From CANNDT01 sp945876205 (GTDB lineage: Bacteria > Acidobacteriota > Vicinamibacteria > Vicinamibacterales > UBA2999): a stretch of 30,404 bases of DNA. This document shows positions 7,346 through 15,434 of the stretch, piece by piece. The notes under the pieces are model-generated. The model was not told where the DNA came from, ran no database searches, and worked only from the letters and a program-made list of their open reading frames with translations. Each line of letters opens with the position of its first letter. Within the stretch, counting starts at the first letter, position 1. The position numbers were made by a program, and so were the translations under genes. Location of the stretch: contig CANNDT010000053.1 of NCBI GenBank assembly GCA_947503365.1, forward strand, positions 1 to 30,404, in the 5' to 3' direction.

Positions 7346-8818
7346 TCAATACGATTTCGCGAACCAGGCGTGCGCGGTGGCGGCCCCCCCGCACTTGAGG
7401 CAGGTCTTGCCCTCGGCAGAGGCGCTCTCGAACGGAATATTGCGGATCGTCGCCTGCGTCTCGGTCTTGATCTGCGCCTCACACTCCGCCGATCCGCACC
7501 AGGGCGAGATCACGAACCCGGGACGGCCGTCCATGATCTGCTTGAACTCGTCGTACGAATCCGTCGAGCTCGTATGCTCGGTGCGGAACGCCACCGCGCG
7601 GTCGTAGAGCGCCTGCTGAATCGTCGCGAGCATGGTCTCGACGTGCCCGGCGAGGCCGTCCATGGGCACGAATGATTTCTCACGCGTGTCGCGCCGCGCC
7701 AGCACCACGGTCGACTTCTCGATGTCCTTGGGGCCGATCTCGAGGCGCAACGGCACGCCGCGCAGCTCCCACTCGTTGTACTTCCAGCCGGGCGACTGCG
7801 TATCGCGGTCGTCGAGCATCACGCGGATGCCCCGCGCGACCAGCTCGTCGCGGATCGCCTGTGCCTTGGGGAGCACCGTCTCGCGCCAGTTGCCGCGCGG
7901 AATCGGGATCATCACGACCTGGTACGGCGCAAGCCTCGGCGGCAGGATCAGCCCGCCGTCGTCGCCGTGCGTCATGATGAGGCCGCCGATCAGCCGCGTC
8001 GACACGCCCCACGACGTCGTGTGGACGTACTGCACCGACTTGTCGCGCGCCTGGAACTTGATCTCGTAGCTCTTGGAGAAGTTCTGCCCGAGGTTGTGCG
8101 AGGTGCCAGCCTGCAGGGCACGGCCGTCACGCATCAGCGCCTCGATGGAATAGGTGCGCTCCGCGCCCGCGAACTTCTCGCTCTCGGTCTTCTGGCCGTC
8201 CATCACCGGCATCGCCATTTCGGTCTGGGCGAACTCCTTGTAGACGCCGAGCATCTTCAGCGTTTCTTCCTGCGCCTCTTCCGCCGTTTCGTGCGCGGTG
8301 TGTCCTTCCTGCCAGAGGAACTCGGTCGTCCGCAGGAACAGGCGCGTCACCTTTTCCCACCGGACGACGTTCGCCCACTGGTTGATGAGAATGGGCAGAT
8401 CGCGCCAGGATTGCACCCACTTGGCGTACATCACGCCGATGATCGTCTCGGAGGTCGGCCGCACGACGAGCCGTTCCTCGAGCACCTCGTTGCCGCCCTG
8501 GGTCACCCACGCCACCTGCGGCGCAAAGCCTTCCACGTGCTCGGCCTCGCGCATCAGCAGGCTTTCGGGAATGAACAGCGGGAAGTAGGCGTTGACGTGT
8601 CCGGTCGCCTTGAAGCGCTTGTCGAGGCCCTGCTGCATCAGCTCCCAGATGGCGTAGCCATAGGGACGGATGACCATGCAGCCCTTGACCGGCGAGTAGT
8701 CAGCCAGCTCCGCGCGGCGGACGACGTCGATATACCACCGCCCGAAATCCTTCGATTGGGGAGTGATTTCAGTGGGAAGGTCGGGGATGTCGGTTTCTTT
8801 TTCCTGATCTTTAGCCAT
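7346..8818 (-). CDS. proS: Prolyl-tRNA synthetase, archaeal/eukaryotic-type
   Basis: This 490-residue cytoplasmic class II synthetase charges tRNA-Pro. It lacks the YbaK-like editing insertion of the long bacterial form and has the short architecture. The catalytic core includes VIRPYGYAIWELMQ, VRPTSETIIGVMYAKWV and FLWQEGHTAH (motif 2 region) and QAGTSHNLGQNFSKSYEI (motif 3 region side). An anticodon-binding domain follows (about 280-380). The tail has four Cys in two pairs (CGSAEC and CLKCGG), a probable zinc site, and the chain ends in Tyr (AWFAKSY), as in this subfamily. The ATG at 8818 is chosen because it starts MAKDQEKETD; an upstream in-frame extension would lie in nadB. It overlaps the end of nadB by 8 bp, so the two are translated from one message. 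Confidence 0.96.
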   Translation of the reverse strand: MAKDQEKETDIPDLPTEITPQSKDFGRWYIDVVRRAELADYSPVKGCMVIRPYGYAIWELMQQGLDKRFKATGHVNAYFPLFIPESLLMREAEHVEGFAPQVAWVTQGGNEVLEERLVVRPTSETIIGVMYAKWVQSWRDLPILINQWANVVRWEKVTRLFLRTTEFLWQEGHTAHETAEEAQEETLKMLGVYKEFAQTEMAMPVMDGQKTESEKFAGAERTYSIEALMRDGRALQAGTSHNLGQNFSKSYEIKFQARDKSVQYVHTTSWGVSTRLIGGLIMTHGDDGGLILPPRLAPYQVVMIPIPRGNWRETVLPKAQAIRDELVARGIRVMLDDRDTQSPGWKYNEWELRGVPLRLEIGPKDIEKSTVVLARRDTREKSFVPMDGLAGHVETMLATIQQALYDRAVAFRTEHTSSTDSYDEFKQIMDGRPGFVISPWCGSAECEAQIKTETQATIRNIPFESASAEGKTCLKCGGAATAHAWFAKSY

Positions 8819-10391
8819 GCAATAGGTCTGAGACGTGTCGCTTCCAGTGTAGATCGTCGTGCGCGGGGAAGTCGGCGCGAAAGTGGCCGCCGCGGCTTTC
8901 TTCCCGGCGGAGCGCGGCACGCGCGATCAGGAAGCCGACAGTGACGATGCTGTTGACTCTGCGAAATCCGGCGTCAGCAATGTGGTCGGGTCGCGCGGCG
9001 CTCACTGCGGCAAACCACGCGGCGAGGCGGGCGGTCGCCTGCTCCAGCCCCTCGCGATCGCGCACCAGGCCGGCATGGCGCCACATGAGATCCCGGACTT
9101 CTGATTCCAGCGGGAGGGCGCTGGTGTCTTCGCGGGCCGTAAAGGCCCGCGCCGCATCAGACAAGGCCCCCGCCGCCTCCGTAAACGTGCTCGATGCGGC
9201 GCGGGCCTTCACGGCCCGCGATTGCATGGCCTCAGCCGCGCGCGCCCCGAACACGAGTCCCTCGAGCAGCGAGTTGCTGGCAAGACGGTTGGCGCCATGG
9301 ACGCCGGTGCAGGCGACCTCGCCCGCCGCAAAAAGACCCGCCAGCGACGTGCGGCCATCGAGATCGGTCTCCACGCCGCCCATGATGTAGTGCGCCGCGG
9401 GGCTGATCGGAACAGGATCTCGCGCGAGATCGAGGCCCGCCTCGGCGCAGGCTCGCGCGATCATCGGAAACCGCTCCCGCACGAAGCCGGGATCGAGGTG
9501 CGCCATCGTGAGATACACCGGTGCCCCGGTACGCTCGACTTCGCGAACGATGGCGCGTGACACCAGGTCGCGTGACGCCAGGTCACCCGCCGGCTCGTAT
9601 CGCTGCACGAACGCCTCACCCGCCTGGTTGATGAGCCGGGCGCCCTCGCCACGCATCGCCTCCGAGAGGAGAAACCGCGGCGCCCCGTCGACGCTCAGCA
9701 CGGTCGGGTGAAACTGCACGAACTCCAGGTCGGCGACGCGCGCCCCGGCCAGCGCTGCCATGGCGACGCCGTCGCCCGTCGCAATCGCGGGATTCGTGGT
9801 CTCGCGGAAAATCTGCCCGGCGCCACCCGTGGCGAGCAGTGTCTGCGTGGCAGCGACGTTGCCCTTCTCGCCCTCGCTGGTGACGAACTCCGCCCCGCCG
9901 CACGCATCGTCGCGCATCACCAACTCCGTCGCCATCGCGTCGTCGAGCACGCGAATCCGGCGATCGGCGCTAACGCGCGACCAGAGGAGCCGTGCGATCT
10001 CGCGTCCCGTGGCGTCGCGGGCGTGCAAGACACGTCTGACGCTGTGAGCCCCTTCTCGTCCGAGCGCCGGCTGGCCATTGGCGTCGCGATCGAAGGCGGC
10101 GCCCCACTCGATCAGCTCCCGAACGTAGCGCGGACCCTCGCGGACGAGCACGTCGACCGCCTCCGCGACACAGAGGCCATCGCCGGCTGCCATCGTGTCG
10201 CTGGCGTGCAGTTCAGGCGAGTCGTCGGGCCCCAGCGCGGCGGCAATGCCGCCCTGTGCGTATCCTGTGTTGCTCTCTCGTGGATCGGCCTTGGTCAGCA
10301 CCACGACGTCGCCGGCGCCGGCCAGCGCAATTGCCGCACGAAGGCCGGCGATCCCGCTGCCGATCACTAGAAAGTCGCCGCGTACATTCAC
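8811..10391 (-). CDS. nadB: L-aspartate oxidase
   Basis: This 526-residue FAD enzyme oxidises L-aspartate to iminoaspartate, the first step of de novo NAD synthesis. It has the N-terminal dinucleotide-binding loop VIGSGIAGLRAAIALAG and the succinate-dehydrogenase-like NTGYAQGGIAAAL. Other hallmarks are FVQFHPTVL, SEAMRGEGARLIN, HYIMGGVETDLDGRTSLAGLFAAGE and NRLASNSLLEGLVFG. A helical C-terminal domain follows (DLMWRHAGLVRDREGLEQA). Residues about 391-421, the linker between the flavin and helical domains, are encoded by two inverted copies of a palindromic repeat. The start is a GTG at 10391 giving MNVRGDFLVIGSG. nadA and nadC are not in the window. The aroB start is only 28 bp away in the opposite direction. 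Confidence 0.96.
   Translation of the reverse strand: MNVRGDFLVIGSGIAGLRAAIALAGAGDVVVLTKADPRESNTGYAQGGIAAALGPDDSPELHASDTMAAGDGLCVAEAVDVLVREGPRYVRELIEWGAAFDRDANGQPALGREGAHSVRRVLHARDATGREIARLLWSRVSADRRIRVLDDAMATELVMRDDACGGAEFVTSEGEKGNVAATQTLLATGGAGQIFRETTNPAIATGDGVAMAALAGARVADLEFVQFHPTVLSVDGAPRFLLSEAMRGEGARLINQAGEAFVQRYEPAGDLASRDLVSRAIVREVERTGAPVYLTMAHLDPGFVRERFPMIARACAEAGLDLARDPVPISPAAHYIMGGVETDLDGRTSLAGLFAAGEVACTGVHGANRLASNSLLEGLVFGARAAEAMQSRAVKARAASSTFTEAAGALSDAARAFTAREDTSALPLESEVRDLMWRHAGLVRDREGLEQATARLAAWFAAVSAARPDHIADAGFRRVNSIVTVGFLIARAALRREESRGGHFRADFPAHDDLHWKRHVSDLLHG
9131..9158. repeat. REP-like palindrome copy A, inside nadB
   Basis: A 28-bp element with an 8-bp stem CGCGGGCC / GGCCCGCG around a 5-nt loop (GTAAA), followed by the tail CCGCATC. 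It matches 27 of 28 bases of the inverted copy at 9193-9220. On the coding strand it encodes part of DAARAFTARED. Confidence 0.85.
9193..9220. repeat. REP-like palindrome copy B, inside nadB, inverted relative to copy A
   Basis: The reverse complement of this copy has the same stem and CCGCATC tail as copy A, with loop GTGAA. The two copies lie 34 bp apart, tail to tail, within the coding sequence. On the nadB coding strand it gives SRAVKARAAS. The reading frame is preserved through the whole pair. Confidence 0.85.
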
Positions 10392-10419
10392 GGTGCTATC
10401 CTATCAACGCATCCACGCA

Positions 10420-11529
10420 GTGACTATCGATACACAGAACGAGCCGATCCGAGTCGACGTCCACGCGGGCACGCACGCCTCTTCGATCCTGATCGGAGAC
10501 AGCGTCAGCGAGCGCGCGACGGCGCTGCTTGACGAGTACCAGATCCCGAGCCGGCGCTTTGTCGTCTCGAGCCCGACGATCTGGCGCTTCCACGGCGCCC
10601 AGTTGCAGCGCTCCCTCGGCGGCGCGGAGCCAATCCTCATCCCCGACGGCGAGCGATTCAAAACCCTCCAGTCGGTGTCCCGCATCTATGAAGGCTTGAT
10701 TCGCGCGGGCGCCGACCGCGGCAGCGCACTCATCGCCGTCGGCGGTGGTGTCGTGGGCGATACCGCGGGATTTGCGGCGGCGACGTTCCTTCGCGGCATC
10801 ACGCTCGTCCACATTCCGACCACGCTCCTCGCGCAGGTGGACAGCTCCGTGGGCGGCAAGGTCGGCGTCAACCACGCGCTCGGCAAGAACCTGATCGGGG
10901 CATTCCACCAGCCCGAGCTCGTCATCATCGACCCGACGCTCCTGCGCACGCTGCCCCGCCGCGAGTTCAGGTCCGGCCTCTACGAAGTGGTCAAGTACGG
11001 AATGATCGCGAGCCGCGATCTCTTCGAGCGGGTCGCGCGCAGCACCAAGGCGATCTTCGCGCGCGATCCCGAGGTGCTCGTGCCGATCATCGTCGAGTCA
11101 TGCCGCATCAAGGCCGACGTCGTGACCAAGGACGAGCGCGAGAGCGGGCTGCGGCGGATCCTCAACTACGGGCACACCATTGGCCATGCGCTCGAATCGG
11201 TCACGCGCTACCGCCGCTTCCGCCACGGCGAGGCGATCGCCTACGGCATGCTCGCGGCCGCGGACCTGGCCGTCGCCCGCGGCGCACTCGCCGAGCTCGA
11301 GCGCCAGGCGCTCGCCAGGCTGATCACCGAGCTCGGTCCACTCCCGGCCATTGCAGATCTCTCAATCGGCGAAGTCATGGAAGGCGTGCGCCGTGACAAG
11401 AAGGTCGTCAACGGTAAGCTTCATTTCGTGATCGCGATTCAAATCGGCGCGACGATGACGATTGATGACGTGACCGAAGACGAGCTGAAAGCCGTGCTGG
11501 TCCGGCTGGGGCTCAAGGAAGAAACGTAA
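10420..11529 (+). CDS. aroB: 3-dehydroquinate synthase
   Basis: This 369-residue NAD- and metal-dependent enzyme converts DAHP to 3-dehydroquinate in the shikimate pathway. Family hallmarks are present: IPDGERFKTL, GGGVVGDTAGFAAATFLRG (NAD binding), PTTLLAQVDSSVGGKVGVN, KNLIGAFHQPE, LNYGHTIGHALE and HGEAIAYGM, including the Glu and His metal ligands. The start is taken as the GTG at 10420, giving MTIDTQNEPIRV. A longer open frame reaches back to 10195 but would cover the nadB N-terminus. Only 28 bp separate this start from the divergent nadB start, so the promoters must overlap the coding starts or the messages must have very short leaders. Its stop overlaps the next ATG (TAATG). Confidence 0.95.
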   Translation: MTIDTQNEPIRVDVHAGTHASSILIGDSVSERATALLDEYQIPSRRFVVSSPTIWRFHGAQLQRSLGGAEPILIPDGERFKTLQSVSRIYEGLIRAGADRGSALIAVGGGVVGDTAGFAAATFLRGITLVHIPTTLLAQVDSSVGGKVGVNHALGKNLIGAFHQPELVIIDPTLLRTLPRREFRSGLYEVVKYGMIASRDLFERVARSTKAIFARDPEVLVPIIVESCRIKADVVTKDERESGLRRILNYGHTIGHALESVTRYRRFRHGEAIAYGMLAAADLAVARGALAELERQALARLITELGPLPAIADLSIGEVMEGVRRDKKVVNGKLHFVIAIQIGATMTIDDVTEDELKAVLVRLGLKEET

Positions 11530-11765
11530 TGGCGCCAATCGACAGCGGCCTCTCGAGAATTCAGCAGATCTCGATGCGGGTGCACGACGTGGACCGCGCG
11601 GTGGACATCAAGCAGGCGCACGAGACGCTCGCCTCGCGCGGCGTCACGTTCAAGACGGCTCCCCACAAGATCGCCACGCTGGCGGATCGTGAGGTCTGGC
11701 TTGCGGACTTTGCGGATACGGAGGGCAATACGCTGGCGTTGATGTCGGAGCCGCGGATTTCCTGA
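11529..11765 (+). CDS. Internally deleted VOC (glyoxalase-fold) protein remnant
   Basis: A 78-residue frame. Its N-terminus ISMRVHDVDRAV resembles the first beta strand and helix of VOC-superfamily proteins. It is joined directly to DIKQAHETLASRGVTF and then WLADFADTEGNTLALMSEP, the last helix, strands and metal-ligand region of the same fold. In a complete VOC protein of about 120-130 residues, some 45-50 residues including the central metal-binding strand lie between these parts. The frame is intact and translationally coupled to aroB (TAATG). Either this is a decaying gene with an in-frame deletion or a minimal half-fold protein; loss of glyoxalase-like catalysis is expected. Confidence 0.7.
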   Translation: MAPIDSGLSRIQQISMRVHDVDRAVDIKQAHETLASRGVTFKTAPHKIATLADREVWLADFADTEGNTLALMSEPRIS

Positions 11766-11780
11766 GGATAACTCTTGGGA

Positions 11781-11799
11781 CCTTCGTGTCCTTCGTGGT

Positions 11800-11801
<2 letters not shown>
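11781..11801. repeat. Short CCTTCGTG direct repeat at a convergent junction
   Basis: CCTTCGTG occurs twice in 17 bp (11781-11788 and 11790-11797), ending at the stop codon of the minus-strand regulator and 15 bp after the plus-strand VOC stop. It reads CACGAAGG on the other strand. From memory, short CACGAAGG-type repeats recur at gene ends in many environmental bacterial genomes; this has not been checked here. Confidence 0.5.
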
Positions 11802-13229
<1,428 letters not shown>

Positions 13230-13242
<13 letters not shown>

Positions 13243-13790
13243 CCGGCGGGCACATTGGCGCGGCGTGCCTCGTCCTGGATGTCGGTGATGGCCTTCTGAA
13301 ACTGGGCGATCTCGCCATTGACGCGATTGAGCTCGTCGGTCGCCTTCTGTCGATCGGCGCCAATGACGCTGCGCTGGGCCGGATCGTCGCGGTTGACGAA
13401 ATCGGCGGAGAGGACGTTGATGCGGCTCTGCAGCGCCTCGGCAAACGTCTGGGCGCGCGAGAGCGACTCGCGGGCGGTCGTGATGCGCTTCTTCCAGTAC
13501 ACCTCGGTCTTCGGATCGTCAGCCGCGGCCGCCGCTCCCTGAGGGGTATTCGGGGCCGGTGGCGCGGGCTCAGCCGAGGGGGCCTTGGCCTCGGTCGGCG
13601 GCACCGCAACGGGCTGGGCGGAGGTCGAGTCAGGCCGGACCGAGTCGTTTGTGTACACCTTGCCGGACGTCTTGATGTTCTTGCGGCGCTCGGCCTCCCG
13701 CTTCGCGAGATCCCCGAGCGACTGTGCTGAAACCGCCGCGGCGACGAGGAGCAGCGCAAGCGCCCCGCCGACGATAGCCACTGACTTCAT
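13230..13790 (-). CDS. Secreted coiled-coil protein of unknown function
   Basis: A 186-residue protein with an N-terminal signal peptide (VAIVGGALALLLVAAAVSAQ, about residues 4-23). It continues with LAKREAERRKNIKTSGKVYTND, a Pro/Ala-rich linker (about 50-95) and a C-terminal coiled coil (about 100-175). It ends in EARRANVPAGWVR. I do not assign a function; the composition fits a periplasmic structural or assembly factor. The ATG at 13790 has a purine-rich AAGGAGGAGG tract upstream, about 12 nt away. It lies 51 bp downstream of the small PilX-like gene and overlaps the regulator, so it is probably in the same transcript. Confidence 0.8.
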
Positions 13791-13841
13791 ATCTGGATTA
13801 TCCCTCCTCCTTTTCGGCTTCAGCAGGTCCGCCCTGCAGGA

Positions 13842-14303
13842 CTACCGCAATTCCCGCCAGGCGAGCCGCCGGACGCTTGCGGGCCCGACCTCATCGGTTC
13901 GGGCCAACGTGGCCTCAACGGTCCGGAGGACGTTGCGCGGGCCATATGCGTCCGCACGGACGACAATCGCGCCCTCCACGGCGGCTGCTGTGACGGTCAC
14001 GACGACGCGAATGGACGAGGCGGCGGGCAGCAGGGCTTGGGCCGCGGTTTCGACACGGAGGCCCACCAGTGAGCTCCAATCGCCGACCGTCGGCAGGTCC
14101 GACACCAGCCGCTCGACCGCCGCGTCGGCCACGTAGAACGCTTCGACTCCGCCCACGTAGTTCGCCGAGGCGGCGACTTCAGTCGTGGTCGTCAGGATGA
14201 GCGCCGAGCCGAGCGCCGCCATCAGCATCATCGACATCACGGCGACGACCAGGGCCATGCCCTCTTCCCCGCCACGGCGGTGCCGCGCGCTAGGGCCTCG
14301 CAT
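13842..14303 (-). CDS. PilX-like minor pilin/pseudopilin (short form)
   Basis: A 153-residue membrane-anchored pilin-like protein. The leader MRGPSARHRRGGEEG precedes MALVVAVMSMMLMAALGSALI, the hydrophobic N-terminal helix typical of PilX N-terminal domains, in which Glu5 is missing. EAFYVADAAVERLVSDL follows, matching the usual helix of PilX/GspK-like proteins. The ATG at 14303 overlaps the end of the PilW-like gene by 14 bp, so translation is probably coupled. It is the third gene of the second V-W-X triad. PilX-type proteins prime pilus assembly at the inner membrane in known systems. It is much shorter than its paralogue at 15435-18389. Confidence 0.82.
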   Translation of the reverse strand: MRGPSARHRRGGEEGMALVVAVMSMMLMAALGSALILTTTTEVAASANYVGGVEAFYVADAAVERLVSDLPTVGDWSSLVGLRVETAAQALLPAASSIRVVVTVTAAAVEGAIVVRADAYGPRNVLRTVEATLARTDEVGPASVRRLAWRELR

Positions 14304-14868
14304 CGATGTTGCGCGGAGCGACGTCGAAATGCACCTCCCGATCCGGCACGTAACGCTGGGCCGTGGTGGAGGTGCCGGCACGCGTGAACAGTGCACCGGC
14401 CGGGCCGCGCAGCGACGCGGAGGCGGCCTCGACGCGAAGGGTGACGCCCACACGCCGTGTGCTCGGGTAGCCGATGTGCTCGAACGCCAGCTTCACCACA
14501 TGATCGACGACCGGCAGATCGGTCACGACTCCGTCGTACCGCATCAGCGTGGCGTCCGCGCTCCTCAGGTAGTAGGTGCGAGACACAGGCAGCGTCTCGA
14601 GGGGCGGGGTCAGGACGATCGTGATCCGGTCGTCAAAGAACGATCCCGCGGGGTCGGGATTAACCGGCCCAGTGCGGTATGGGAGCACCTCGCTGCTCAT
14701 CACGAGATCTTTCGTCAGGGCATCAACCGCGACGCGCAGCCGCTGTTCCATGTCCGCGACCTCAGGCTGCGCCTGGAAGGTGCCTTCCGCCGGGACGACG
14801 AGACTGAGGATCGCTCCGGTGATGGTCATCGTGAGCGCGCTGGCGATCAGGGTTTCGGTAATGGTCAC
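14290..14868 (-). CDS. PilW-like pseudopilin lacking a recognisable leader
   Basis: A 192-residue protein whose N-terminus MTITETLIASALTMTITGAIL is a pilin-type helix with Glu at position 5. The start is a GTG at 14868 overlapping the preceding stop (GTGA). No ATG, GTG or TTG lies upstream in frame before the coding region of the preceding gene takes over. The first codon therefore coincides with the expected mature residue 1, and the usual basic leader plus Gly(-1) is absent; the upstream codon would be Ala. The rest (EQRLRVAVDALTKDLVMSSEVLPY and a beta-rich tail) fits PilW/GspJ-type minor pilins. Either it is not processed by prepilin peptidase, or a small frame error separates it from its leader. 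Confidence 0.75.
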   Translation of the reverse strand: MTITETLIASALTMTITGAILSLVVPAEGTFQAQPEVADMEQRLRVAVDALTKDLVMSSEVLPYRTGPVNPDPAGSFFDDRITIVLTPPLETLPVSRTYYLRSADATLMRYDGVVTDLPVVDHVVKLAFEHIGYPSTRRVGVTLRVEAASASLRGPAGALFTRAGTSTTAQRYVPDREVHFDVAPRNIDARP

Positions 14869-15233
14869 GGCGTCCTCCGCGACGCGATCGTCGCGAGACG
14901 GCCGACCTGCGCGTGGTTCCAGGTCACGAGCACCTCGATCGTCACGGCGTTGTCGGGATGTAGCGGCAGCGGATCGACCGACCAGCGCCGCCCGTACTCA
15001 CCGACGCTGTCGGTGCCCCCTGCGCGGAGCGCCGCGTCCCAATCGAGCGATCGAAGCTCCTCGAGCTTCTGCGCGGCGAGCATCACGCCGCGCGTGCGGT
15101 GCGTGGCGGCGAGGTTGGAGCCGATCGCCAGCGTGAACAACTGCGCCAGCGAGGCCACACCGACCGCGAGGATCGTCGTCGCAATCAACGCTTCGATCAG
15201 AGAACATCCACGCTCGTTTGGTTGAGTGCGCAC
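14865..15233 (-). CDS. PilV/GspI-like minor prepilin
   Basis: A 122-residue prepilin with leader MRTQPNERG and mature start CSLIEALIATTILAVGVASLA. Glu5 is present, but Cys is at position +1, where Phe or Met is usual. The body (AAQKLEELRSLDWDAALRAGG) matches PilV/GspI-type proteins, in which this helix precedes a short beta domain. The start is a GTG at 15233. It begins the second V-W-X triad and is separated from the large PilX-like gene by 201 bp that carry two hairpins. Confidence 0.82.
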   Translation of the reverse strand: MRTQPNERGCSLIEALIATTILAVGVASLAQLFTLAIGSNLAATHRTRGVMLAAQKLEELRSLDWDAALRAGGTDSVGEYGRRWSVDPLPLHPDNAVTIEVLVTWNHAQVGRLATIASRRTP

Positions 15234-15342
15234 GCGCCAGCGGGAAGCAATGGAATTGCCATGCGGCGGTGCCCGAGGCCGAAGCCGAATTTCCGGAGCG
15301 GATGCGATGGTTCAGGGGCTTGTTGCGGTGATTTCCAAGCTT

Positions 15343-15370
15343 GATGCGGCGCGGGCCTTCACGACCCGCG
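15343..15370. repeat. REP-like palindrome copy C, intergenic
   Basis: This matches copy B inside nadB at 27 of 28 bases (GATGCGGC tail followed by the GCGGGCC stem region), with one change that breaks one pair of the stem. It lies between the large PilX-like gene and the following pilV-like gene. Apart from this element and the hairpin at 15384-15421, I see nothing in 15234-15434. Confidence 0.8.
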
Positions 15371-15383
15371 GAAAGTGATGCAG

Positions 15384-15421
15384 ATTCTGCAATCGCCGAT
15401 ACGTGACGGCGATCGCAGAAT
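15384..15421 (-). other. 15-bp RNA hairpin just after the large PilX-like gene
   Basis: ATTCTGC-RATCGCCG is repeated in inverted orientation around an 8-nt loop. In the minus-strand RNA, 14 pairs are Watson-Crick and one is G-U. It begins 13 nt after the stop codon. No T-run follows, so it may protect or process the message rather than terminate it. Confidence 0.6.
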
Positions 15422-15434
15422 TTACATCCTCGGA

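Noticed and set aside
9131..9220. Possible CRISPR or attachment site in nadB
   Set aside because: There are only two copies, inverted rather than direct, and both are coding. A palindromic interspersed repeat explains them better.
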